A stretch of 64,000 nt of DNA from Brachypodium distachyon. Its lineage: Eukaryota; Streptophyta; Magnoliopsida; Poales; Poaceae. The position numbers were made by a program, and so were the translations under genes. The notes beneath the pieces were generated by a model. That model did not search any database and was not told the DNA's origin. It worked only from the letters and a program-made list of their open reading frames with translations. Shown one piece after another: positions 48,683-59,409 of the stretch. How positions within the stretch are numbered: the first letter of the stretch is position 1; every line of letters starts with the position of its first letter. The DNA is taken from contig NC_016132.3 in assembly GCF_000005505.3 (NCBI RefSeq), positions 53,334,914-53,398,913 on the forward strand, in the 5' to 3' direction.

Positions 48683-48808
48683 AAATTACAAGGGAGGTTA
48701 GGAAATTACAAGGGAGGTTATGACCTTAGCCTGCACAACTTTTATTAAAAAAAACCGAGCTTTACAAGTTGAAAGAGGAGGAAGAAGAAGAAATTACAAG
48801 GGAGGTTA
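48683..48808 (-). repeat. Three copies of an 18-bp motif in the LINE 3' UTR
   Basis: AAATTACAAGGGAGGTTA (plus-strand reading) occurs at 48683-48700, 48703-48720 and 48791-48808, each next to GAAGAA-rich DNA. The copies are identical. Confidence 0.9.
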
Positions 48809-48950
48809 GGAGATTACAGCCGTCTTGCTAAATGAGTTAACATAATAGACCGGTCATTCATGAGAGCTTTTGGAGCCGAGGAGACACATTTGTGAGACCA
48901 GAGGGCGATGTCATTGGAGCACCGTTCGATAACCAAGTGCGGAAGTTCGA

Positions 48951-51049
48951 TCAGATTGTTGAAGACCATCGCATTTCTTCTCTTTCAAATATTCCAGATA
49001 ACCGCCAATAGCACAGTAGAGTGGACCTTGTCTGGGGGATGTCGGGCAGTGAGAAGCTCTTCGAGGCTCTCACAAGAAGACGCATCATGATGTAGGGCTT
49101 GAAGGGCAGACCAAATTGGTTGAACCGAGTGGCAGTGAAGCAGCGGTTGGGAACAAAGTTTGCCCAAAGCACGGGAGCAACAGGGTCGTCCCGTCTGTCC
49201 ACACAGGAGCCCGGGTATGCAGATTTCGTGGTGAGGCCCTTGCCATCCAATCTTCCCACGCGTGTGTCATTGACCTGTAAATTCAAGACCACAGGATCGA
49301 GCAATAATTGCAGGTCGCCAAGTTCGACAAGCGCAGCGTGGGAAAGCCTAGGCCAAAAAGTCATAACACTGTCCAAAGAGAGCATCGCCGAGGCAACGGA
49401 GATGTTTGGCCGAAGGGAATGGGAGAATAAGGCTGGGAAGCGTGAAGCAAGAGTGTCATTGCCCAACCAAAGGTCCAGCCAGAAGGATGTAGAGAGACCA
49501 TCACCGATTTTGACCTTGGTGATCCGACGAAAAAGATCTAGACCGGCCATAAGATCCTTCCAAACAAAAGAATCAAGAGAGTGAGAGTCGCCGAGGTCAC
49601 GATTATGGGACCAGCCATAAGAAGCCGCAAATCCCTGCTCCCAAGGTGGTGCACCCGGTGAGTGGACCTTAGCCAAATGTTTGAGAAGGAGGCAGGTGTT
49701 CTGAGTGAGAAGGCACCTGAACCCTAGCCCCCCCTTATCCGTCGGAGCGCAAACCTCGTCCCAAGCCACCTTGCAGTTCCCCCCGTTAGCATGGTCCTCA
49801 CCGGTCCAAAAGAAGGCCCTGCAGCGTTTGTCGATATCATGAATCGTGCCCGCCGGAAGAAGAATGGCCCCCGTCGCGTAGGAAGGGAGCGCCCGGAGGA
49901 CCGCACGAACCAGGATCGCCCGACCACCTATGGACAATAATTTTCCTTTCCAGCCGGCAAGCCTACGGTCAACCTTGTCAATGATCGGTCGGAAAGCGGA
50001 CAGCCTAAGCTTGTGTGTGGACAGCGGAAGACCGAGATAGGTTTGAGGGAAGGAGGAAATTGGGCAGCTGAGGATGTTAGCCGTATCGGTGGCGTCATTG
50101 GGGGGAACATGGATGGAAGCGAAAGTGCTTTTATGGTAATTAATTTGTAGACTAGTGGTGATAGAATTTTTTTCCAGGATCTCACGAAGGTTAATGAGTT
50201 GGGATTGATCAGACCGAAGGATAATGAGAGTGTCGTCGGCGTATTGTAGTACCGGACGAGGCAATGAGTCAACAACCGGGTGACAGATGAGCCCATCGTT
50301 GTTTGCCGCTTGTAAGAGACGTTGAAGCACATCCGCAACTAAAATGAAGAGGAAGGCGGATAGAGGATCACCCTGGCGCAGACCACGACGACACTGGATC
50401 CAAGGGCCCGGAACGCCATTTAGAAGAACAGCGGATTGACTAAAAGAGTTTAGGTTTGCGATCCAGGTGCACCACTTGGCCGTGAACCCCTTTGCAAGGA
50501 GGATTTTTTGAAGGGCAACCCAAGAGACCGAGTCGAAGGCTTTTTGAAAGTCCAGCTTAATAGCGATCGACGGAAGTTTCCTTTTATGACAGGTTTGGAC
50601 AATGTCGGCAGCATAGATGAAGTTTCCCGAAATGTTTCTTCCTTGAATGAAACCAGTTTGGTCAAGGTGTATGAGGGAAGGGATAAGGGGGCGAAGGCGC
50701 AAAGTCATACATTTGGAAGCAACCTTTAAGCAACAATTTTGCAAGGAAACCGGCCTAAAGTGGTCAGGGGAAGAAGCTCCTTGCTTTTAGGGGAGAAGCG
50801 CGATATAAGCCTTGTTGATGCAGCGTAGGTCCACCGAGTGATCAAAGAAATTGGCGAGCAGGCAGAAGTGATCGTCTTTAATTAGGTGCCAATAATTTTT
50901 ATAAAAAGTAGGCCCGAAGCCGTCAGGTCCCGGGCTGGAGTTATCGTTCATGGAAAGTAGGTAATCTTTGATCTCGGAAAGGGAAAACGGGGTGACGAGA
51001 GATTGAGCTTGGGAGGCCGGAAGCCGAGAGGAGCTAAGCCGAGAGGAGC
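48951..51049 (-). pseudogene. LINE ORF2 reverse transcriptase part, broken
   Basis: Read on the minus strand it starts near the junction with SLVTPFSLSEIKDYLLSMND and SSPGPDGFGPTFY. It then has the RT blocks DHFRPVSLQNC, IAIKLDFQKAFDSVSW, GLRQGDPLSAFLFILVADVL and the catalytic QYADDTLIIL, followed by TYLGLPLSTHK and LLSIGGRAILVRAVL. A stop codon at 50789-50787 replaces Lys in ALLP(K)KQGAS. The zinc-knuckle region after APVLWANFVPNR shifts frame; the proper ending, ARHPPDKVHSTVLLAVIWNI, lies in another frame at about 49050-48985. Not functional. Confidence 0.9.
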
Positions 51050-51206
51050 TAAGGCAATCTTTATGCTTTCCTAGTTCTTAGTCTCCTGTTTAGGGCTAGC
51101 GTTTATCTCCTGTTTTGTTCCTGTTCGCGGCCATCTTCTGTTCGTAGTTCCCTTAAGTTCTTATTGCTCTTTGTGTTGTACGTTGGCCGGTGCCCCTTTA
51201 GATTTT

Positions 51207-52480
51207 ATGATTAAAAAAATTCCTATTTTGTCTTGGAATGTACGGGGGCTGGGTCGTCCTCGTAAATGCACTGACATCAAGACTGCTATCAACGCTGTTG
51301 CCCCTTCCATAATCTGTATGCAGGAGACAAAACTAACTGACGTTAATCTCTTTAAAGCGTCAACCTTCCTCCCTCCTAACTGTACTGTCGTTCTTTCCTC
51401 TTCTCTCCCTCCGATGGGGCCTCGGGTGGGCTACTCACTGCTTGGAACCAGGACGATTGGGCTTGCGCAATTTTGGCCCGCAACAACTTCTCCATCTCTT
51501 GCGTTTTCTCTTCCCGGGCCTCCGCCTTTCAGTTTTCTCTTACAAATGTTTATGGGCCGTGCGACGCTGGGGAGAAACAGGCCTTCTTCGACGAGCTGGC
51601 CTCGGTCGCCCAGCTAGCCACCGGGCCTTGGGCCTTGATCGGAGATTTCAACCTCATTTTGCGGCCCTCCGATCGATCGAATCTAAATTTCAACGCATCA
51701 GAAGCTGCCCGTTTTGCCAATTGTATTAACTCCCTTAATCTTCTTGAGATCCTTCTCTTGGGCAGGAGTTTCACGTGGACAAACCAACAGTCCTGCCCAA
51801 TTCTTGTTAGGTTAGACAGAGCTTTTGTCAACCTTGCTTGGAGCTCCGCCCTTCCAAATTCCACGCTTACCTTTCTGCCGCGATCAACATCCGATCACGT
51901 CCCAATTATCCTGTCAGTCTCTTCTGATATCCCAATCCCGGCTGTTTTCCGTTTGGATAATCATCTGCTTCTTAACACCGCTTATGGTCAGCTGGTCAAT
52001 CGGGTGTGGAACAGTTTCAACTCGGGCCATGACGCTCGCAGCCAGCCTAGGCTGCTTTGCCGAAGAATCAAAAGAGTGTGGGGTGAGACGAAGAAATGGA
52101 TGCGGTATACTCGATCTCCGGCTATTTTGGCAAAAAACTGTCTAACCGTTATCTCCTTTCTTGACTCAATCGAAGAGTCTAGGGTTTTATCTCCTTCCGA
52201 ACTCTCACTACGCACGGCTGTCAAGGTATCTCTTCACCGACATAATGCCTTGCAGGCGAGCTATTGGCGACAACGCGCAAAAATTAAGGACTGTGCTCTA
52301 GGAAATGAAAACACAACCTATTTTCACACGTGTGCCTTTATCTGTCTCCGCAAAAACCAAATTAAGATGTTGGATGTTCAAGGATCTCAAATTTTCTCTC
52401 ATGATGCTAAACAGTCTGTTCTTAAAGATTTTTTCTCTTCAATTTTTGGGGTCCCAGGGGCTTCTTCCTTCGAGTTTGAC
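51207..52480 (+). pseudogene. LINE ORF2 endonuclease part, inverted and frameshifted
   Basis: AP-endonuclease-like domain starting MIKKIPILSWNVRGLGRPRK, then ICMQETKLTD, LTNVYGPCDAGEK, WALIGDFNLIL and STSDHVPIIL, the standard EN motifs. One G appears to be missing in the G run at 51416-51419: upstream reading is in one frame and ACAILARNNFSISCVFSSRA onwards is in another. The reading breaks off at SSFEFDL exactly where the 15-bp target duplication starts. Before the ATG lies a T-rich linker, probably the ORF1-ORF2 spacer. Confidence 0.9.
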
Positions 52481-52584
52481 CTTTCATGGTTTCATGATAT
52501 ATTCCTCTTTACAAACATAACCCGTCTATCTAAAGACAATACTAATATCGTCCACGAGATGGCCATACCTCAAGTAGTCCCGTC

Positions 52585-52776
52585 CTATGGCGTTGGGGCG
52601 TCGCCCATTCTGCAAACCGCAACACAGTCCGACTCCTCCACGATCAATGGTAACATACTCCTTTGAATGGCCAATGCCAAATTAAACCCCTTTATACAAG
52701 CCAATAGTTCAGTGTCCTCCGGTTCAGAGCACCGCAAGAGGACCCGGAATACTTGCACGAGTGGTCTTTTCTCCAT
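52585..52776 (-). pseudogene. Remnant of an older LINE RNase H-like domain
   Basis: The 63-codon frame includes DTELLACIKGFNLALAIQRS, then MLPLIVEESDCVAVCRM. The pattern E-L-x-A..G..LA...P-I-x-V-E-S-D-C is that of the RNase H domain at the end of some plant LINE ORF2s. The younger LINE inserted about 90 bp to its left, so this may be the host element. Too short to be certain. Confidence 0.45.
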
Positions 52777-53082
52777 ACAATGCTAAAAGACTAAACTTAA
52801 CAAAAATCTCTAGCTAGATTGTACTCTCTCTAGATGAAACAGATCATGAATGTTTTTCCTAATTGTTCCCTTATATATCTTGCGCCAACAAAAGACCAAT
52901 ATGGAGAAAGCACTGACCTCGGTTGCAACCTCCCTTAGAAGGTTTTCCCCACTCCGTTACTCAAGCTTGCTGCATTTTTGGTACTTTCTACGTCCACACG
53001 ATTAATTCATTTCCTAAAGTTTAATCGCTATGAATATTCCCACAATCATAACTATCCGATTTATATTTTTCCATTCTTTGTA

Positions 53083-53160
53083 CTCCCTCCGTCCAAAAAT
53101 AAGTGATTTGAATATGTATAGATTCTTATACAAATCGAAGTCACTTATTTCTGGAGAGAG
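53083..53160. mobile_element. Stowaway-type MITE, 78 bp
   Basis: CTCCCTCCGTCCAAAAATAA at the left, TTATTTCTGGAGAGAG at the right, TA on both sides. Same hairpin core family as 22182 and 43822. Confidence 0.85.
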
Positions 53161-54215
53161 TATTTGCAATTTTCTTACATGAAACTCAATGATTAGATCA
53201 CAACTTAGAAATGATTGTTTTTAGTCTCTCTCTCTCTCTTTTTTCGAAAAGGAGGTTGAAACGAAAAGGATGCTCTTAGCCATATTTTATTGATTTATTT
53301 AAGCAAGCTGTCAAAATAAATATATCGATCGAAACTCAAAGTCACCAAGCTATACCTACTAGTCTAATGAAGGGTGTGGCCACTATCGGAGCTGTATGCC
53401 CTATGTCATGACCGCACGGCATGTCATCAAAATGTTATTTTTCCGTGTCCTTAAAAATAGCAAAACCGTTTAGTTAAACTCGGTTGTGATAGTCACCAAC
53501 TGTTTTTTTTCTAAACGAAAATGCCCATACATGTTTGTAAGTTATCAGGGCTGGCTAAAAGTCATGGAACAGCAAAGTACGTGTGACAAATGTCACATCT
53601 GGCAAAGCGAAAAATGTTTCCTCGGATCCACACCGGAAAGCCCGTATAGCTCCTGGATTTGACCCGACTTTCTGCAGCAAGCGCGCCAAAGGTGGCGTGG
53701 AGGGAGAGAGAAGACTGATGATGACTGATGAGAACTTGGGAAGCTGCTGGTGCCATGCCGCCATGGGGCGCCGAGCCTGCCTGACGTGCATTGCATGGCC
53801 GACGCTGATGGGGCTCCCGTCCGGTCGTACCGGCCCTCTCTCGGTCTCTCTCGCTCCAACCGAACTCCGTGTGGGGCCCTTCCGGCCGGGCGGGTCGTTG
53901 ACGCGATTAAATGGCTTGTCTCTTGTAACTTTGTACTGATCCGTAGGACAAAGGGTTATGTATTGCACGTAGGTGTGCGGCCGTGACCAGGTTCTGTTTT
54001 CAACATTTCGCGTGCTAGCGTTTGGTGTGGAAACGTACTGCGAAATTGCTCATGTACGTGTATGTGAACACTGTCACATTCACGAACCAAGTGTGCGCAT
54101 TTTGCCATCCTTGCCACATTTAATATTGTTGCCAACGTGTGCGGGCGCTCGTTTTCGCAAATTTTGTAATGCGATTCTGTTACGTATCCCCAGCTGTATA
54201 TTATGCATTATTTAT

Positions 54216-54440
54216 TTTTATGTAAACGCTCAAGTCAAATGAAAAAAAAGGCTACTCGCAATTTTTTTTTTGAAAAATGACCCAAGGCTAATTTCAATAA
54301 TTGGACGTGAATTGCCTAAAAAAAATAATTGGACGTGCATTTTTTGTTTTATGTAAACGCTCAAGTTAAATAAAAAAGGCTACTCGCAAAAAAAAAATTA
54401 AAAAAAGTCCCAACGCTAATTTCAATAATTGGACGTGAAT
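54216..54440 (+). repeat. Diverged direct repeat, two copies of about 95 bp
   Basis: Copy 1 (54216-54312) and copy 2 (54347-54440) both run TTATGTAAACGCTCAAGT, then GGCTACTCGCAA, an A/T run, and GCTAATTTCAATAATTGGAC. They differ mainly in the length of the A/T runs. ATAATTGGACGTG also recurs once between them. Confidence 0.8.
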
Positions 54441-56986
54441 CTTGTCTCGTTGTTGCCCTTGGATCAAACTTACATCAAGGGCCAGGTTTATTTGCGGCGT
54501 TTTAAAAGGTTACTTTCCGATTCCGCTTTAAAAGGTTATTTGGATCAAAACAACAGCTTGTGAGCACTAGTGCGACCGGTGTTGATCCAGATCCAGTTAT
54601 TTATCAGGAGTATATTGCGGTGTCCGGAACCGAAGGACTGGTAGGAACCCGCGTTCATCCAAGTTTTTATGGGGTGCAAATGCTTTTAATCAGGTTATTA
54701 TCTTATTTCTTACGTAAGGAATGCGTTGAGTTTGTAGTAATAAAGGTGTAGAGGTGTGTCCAGGATGACGAAGTTAGGTTTTCATGGTTGCATCGACGAG
54801 ACAACATAATGCCTTCAACCTTGTCTCGACAACGCTCCCTTGATGTCAACGCGAATCCCGATGAGGGAGAGAACTATAGAGCCGTCAGGAGGGTTGTGTG
54901 GCAATGGCACCAGGTCTAAGTTTTGTTCGGGTCCGGTCTGTTTTCCGGTTTGGCTCCGGTCCAAGATTGGTTCTGCTCGGACCTCGGCCTGGCCAGAGGC
55001 CGGAGAAAAAGCTGTACGACTAGGCCTAAAAATGGGCCCCACCTTTCAGGAAGGAGGGGTTACAGAGAAAAAAAACTTGAATGGAGTCATTAGTGGCACA
55101 AGTTTTGTTAAATGGGGTCAAAAAATGAAAAATCCAATGAATAGGGTTAGAGCTATAAAAAAAAGTAAAACTTAGGAGTCAAAAAATGAAATTCACTATT
55201 GACTCTAAAAATCTAGTTGTATGTTTTTGCTCAGGGACTAAGGTTTTTTTAAGATAAGATTCTTGTTTTTCTTTTCAAAAAAAGAAAAGAATCGGAAGAC
55301 GAGAACCGAGGGGCTTACCCCGTGGTACAGGAGATGTGTGTCCCACGTGACAGAAAAAATGCATTGCCTGGGCAATCGTTCCCACTGCTAAACCGTGAAG
55401 AAGTTATCACTTATCACCGTATCGAATTCTTTTTGCTGCCTATCCGGTTCACTGTTCAGTAGGATTATAAGTATGTTTCGGTAGAATGGATTGCCGGACT
55501 AACTAATTAAACATTTTGCTACTGCATCTCCGGTCACAAATGGCACATCGCAAGTCCCCCGTCTTCCCGATCGTCTGGTATGAAAGTGCATGGTAATCAA
55601 CTCTGGTAAGGCCACACGCGATCCGACGAGTGAGACGGCCCCCAGCGATCAATTAAAAAGATCCAGAGACAAGACAAATCCGTTAATCTGGTCTCCGCGC
55701 ACTCAACGACAAAATATGATCACGACGATAGCAAACAAGTAGCCAGTAGGAGTACTTACGCGACACCAACATTTGCGCGTGTACCCGAAGAACCTTTTCT
55801 TTCCTCGCCCTGTCCGTTGAAGCCATAAGAGCGCAAGAACTCGGCGGTGATTGATTAATCGCGTAGTAAACGGCGTCGCGATCAATGACGAGCACGACGG
55901 GTCGATCGTCGATCGGATCCGGAAGAGCATAGTTTCTGGGCACGTACGTCCTTTGTGAAAGGTTTTCTTGGACTATTGCACCGGAAGTCAAAAGAGAGTC
56001 CTCGTTCAGACCGAAAGGGACGCTGCACGTAGACGCACATCACGGGATACGAATCGACCCGAGTAACGGAGCCGCGTGGGCAGGAGGCCCGTGACAGAGA
56101 TGGCGCGAGCTCTGGCTGGTTCCTGGGCGGCACTGAGCTTATTATTACGATGAACCCTACGACGATTGCCGCTTCTGGCTGGCCATCTTGACCGGTCACC
56201 TGCTGGCTGCTGGGGTTTGAGAAAAGCATACAGGGGGTGGAAGACCTCACGCGTAATCGTGAGAAACTATGCCTCAGATGGACATTGTAAACGGTTTTGT
56301 TGTTCATATTCAGACATTGGAGTATATGGCTGGAGTATAACAGAGCCTGCGTATGGAGGACGTTAGCCACGTTAATGAGTTATTTCCTTCACAATGCAGT
56401 CAGCCTTTTCTTCGGAAGAAGGAGAATTGCCTCGTCAGGTAGTTCTCAAATAGTATATGTAAAGTATGAGCCGCAATTTTCTGAGCTACAGAACGAAACT
56501 GAACATGCCTAGTTATGTCTAAAACAGTCTTCCGATCGAAGGTAATTCAGGTGGAACCATCGGGGAAATCTGCCTACGGGCAGGGCCAATTCCTGGGCGA
56601 TCAAAAGACGATAATTCTGGTTCTGCTTCTCTCTCTCGAAAAGTTATGTCAATTCATTGCATCTTGCATGAGTTCTTGTTCACCCGAGAGCGTATCGACA
56701 TGCTTGAATACTTCAGAACATTCTCAAGACAAGTGGCAAATTCTTCAGTGCCACTCTGCTGCCGAGGTTTAGGTCGATCGCCAACGCTGATGCTGTCATC
56801 AACGGGTCAGGACTCAGGACTTGATGGCCCATCAATATTCAACGATGGGAGCTAACAAATAGTACGGCTCAAATTTGCCATGGCAGGCAGCCTTTATCAT
56901 CATGCTTCCTTTATCGGAAGGATTTAGAAATTACAGAAAGTGAAGAGCACTGAACTTTGCAGCTCGATTGATCTCGTTACAACTTA

Positions 56987-57099
56987 CTCCCTCCGATCCT
57001 AAATTATTGTCGAAATATTACATGAATCTAGACATTTTTTATAAATAGATACATCCAAATTTGTGCAAATTTGAGACAAAAATTTAGGATCGGAGTGAG
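56987..57099. mobile_element. Stowaway-type MITE, 113 bp
   Basis: CTCCCTCCGATCCTAAATTA at the left, AAATTTAGGATCGGAGTGAG at the right, TA on both sides (56985-56986 and 57100-57101), core ATTACATGAATCTAGAC. Confidence 0.88.
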
Positions 57100-58726
57100 T
57101 ACAATTTACCTAAGCCAGTACAGATCCTGGAGACCAGGACAACCTAACTACTCTTGACTGCTGGTCTGCAGCTAACTTGACTGAAGCTGCGCTGGCGCTG
57201 CTTGCAGCATGTGATCATCAGAGAAGAAGCTAGCCTGTAGTTCAGGAGTTCCTGTTTTATCTTACTTTTCTTCTAACCTTTGCTTGTTCGTGTGTTCCAG
57301 TGTTTGTACTTTGGCGCCACCGGTTTTTTTCCATTACTTTGCGTCTTTGCGGATGGCAAAGTTGCATATACGTTACGTCAGATCTAGTGTTGTTTTAGTT
57401 TTTTGTTGAGAACAATATGACGTAGTTTTAGTTCGAAAAGAGCAGCACTAATTCAACATCGGCCCATGTAGCCCAAGATCCACGTTATGATACATGGGTT
57501 TACTATTGGCCGGCCTGCTGGCCATGCATTGGGGAGTTGTTCGGCAGCATATAGAATGGGCTTTCACAACTCGTTTAGGAATTGCAGCCCGTTATTTTGT
57601 GCGTCATCCCTGTTCAGCACCTGCCTTTTCAAGTGTCAGATGGAAAAGCTCTAGCCGTAGTTGTTGAAAAAAAATAATTCGATTTTCGACGGCGCCCCCC
57701 CTTATCTTGACAGCCAATCCTAAGGTTTGGCATCTAGTTTTGAACTTCTTATAGTTATAACGGGGTATCGGTTTTACAGGTTGCCTTTTAAGAGGTGTGT
57801 CTCCAGTCATGACGCGTTCAACAATTTTAAGTTCACACTGTTTAAGTTGGACCATTCATACGACTTTTCAAATTTATGAGGTTAGTCTAACTTGTGAATC
57901 CATAGAGTACATGTAGTCTAACTTTACAAAAAATATTTGTTCATTCAGCAGCGAATTCAGTATGGAAATGAAATTTTGAGTTCCACTTCGCAGGGACGCT
58001 GTATAATCCCAGGCCCCGGAAGCTAACGAATGGCGTAACAAATTGCTATCGTTAGGGTAAATCAATGACGGCTCCTTCCACCGTCCTTCTACCCGCCGTG
58101 TGCTCTGCTCTCTGCCTCTCTGGGCTTCGGCGGGGACAGCGATGAGCTGGCAATACCGCGAAACGATCGGGCAGCAACCAAACGAGGCGGTCACTTCGCT
58201 GCCTCCCGGTTCATCCCCCTCGGCAATGGTACAGGCTCCACAGTTGACAGTACTAGCTGTAGCTGAGACGAACAGCACTCGACACGTAGTGCATCCACGA
58301 GAAGCCAAACTGTTCATCTCCGCCAGTGTAGCCGGAGTGTAGTGTTTCCCCACGCGCGCGGTCGGAGGATCGATCGACCTGCGGTGACTCAGCCGGGCCG
58401 CCCCTTTCGGCGCGTGCCTACAATCCTACGGCACCCTCCGTCCGAGTACAGAAACAGAGAGATCACAAAACACGAAGACTCCCCGCGCGCGGCAGCAGAT
58501 CTCAATCTCGGCGTGCCATCGTCTTTCTTTCCGCCCGCCCGCCCGCCTCGCTTTTCCCCCAGGTTCGCCTCCCCTCGCCCTCGCGGGGCCCTCCAGACCG
58601 GCAACGTGGCCACGCCAGCGCCCAACTACCGGCCGCCTTGCCCCCACGCAAGCCAGCCCCCTCTTCCACGCGTCCCTTCCTCCCACGACCGACCAACCCC
58701 CCCACTGATTGCGACCGCCCCCTCAC

Positions 58727-59082
58727 CACGTGTCCCTTCCCTTCCACTCCATCCACACCCTCACGCTTAACCTCTCTACTCTCCCTCGCTGCCGTGTGGG
58801 CCAGGAACTTATTCCTCTCTCCATTGTCCCCGCAACCCATCGAGAACGTCGCGCATGACGGTCCGGTGGTTGCCCGGAGTAAAATAGAGCCCGGACGACC
58901 CGAGAGACAGAGCCCATGTGATGCGGGCCCAGGGGAAGGGAATCAATAAATAACGCTGTACGAGGCGGGACGTGTTTCGTTGCGAAGCGCCACGTGTGCC
59001 CCGGCAGGCGATAACACCGGCGTCGTCGTCGCCGTTAACATCGACGAAGGGACCCCGCCACGACTCGAATCGTACGCGTGTC
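58727..59082 (+). promoter_or_regulatory. ABRE-like and CE3-like elements upstream of the PP2C gene
   Basis: CACGTG with the ABRE context CCACGTGTC at 58727-58732; ACGTGT at 58970-58975; CACGTG (CCACGTGTG) at 58991-58996; and ACGCGTGTC, the core of the CE3 coupling element, at 59074-59082. Some may fall in the 5' UTR. Clade A PP2C genes are known to be ABA-induced, so the motifs make sense, but activity is inferred. Confidence 0.5.
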
Positions 59083-59409
59083 AGTATCTTCTCGTTTGGG
59101 AGGAGCCACGCGTCGGGGATCAGGTGGAGACGGACGGCCCAGATGCGCCGGACCCGGGACACGTCACGGCAACGGTAGTAGGAGTAGCAGCTATCGCGGT
59201 TGCTGGCGGGAGCCATGACGGCGACGGGCACCCGTCTTGCCTGAGCGCGTCCTCTTCTTCTTCTTCTTCTTCTACTGCCTCGGCCCGCGTTGTCTGAGTT
59301 TCGTTTCGGCGCTTGCTTGCTTGTGCAGTTGTGCGTGCGCGCGTGCTGCTTAGCTTCTTCCCAACTCCCAAGCGGGTGGGTGGGGGAGCTAGGAGGAGAG
59401 GGGTTGCCA

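Larger units (their letters stand above)
48648..52480 (-). mobile_element. LINE with inverted 5' half (twin-priming product) in a perfect 15-bp target duplication
   Basis: CTTTCATGGTTTCAT occurs exactly at 48633-48647 and 52481-52495. Between them lies one non-LTR element in two opposite pieces. The 3' piece (48648 to about 51050, minus strand) holds reverse transcriptase, a zinc-knuckle region and a 3' UTR, and its tail of seven A's reads as TTTTTTT at 48648. The 5' piece (about 51053-52480, plus strand) holds the start of ORF2 with the endonuclease. The 5' ends of both pieces meet head to head near 51050. This is the arrangement made when target-primed reverse transcription starts from both cut ends. 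The duplication encloses both pieces, so it was one insertion. Confidence 0.93.
52777..58720. other. Gene-poor region upstream of the PP2C gene
   Basis: About 6 kb with MITEs (53083 and 56987) and a diverged direct repeat (54216-54440). There are several short open frames without family similarity. I see no gene I can support. Confidence 0.45.

Noticed and set aside
55683..55991. 102-codon minus-strand frame
   Set aside because: The first half reads plausibly, but there is no homology, no partner exons and no promoter.
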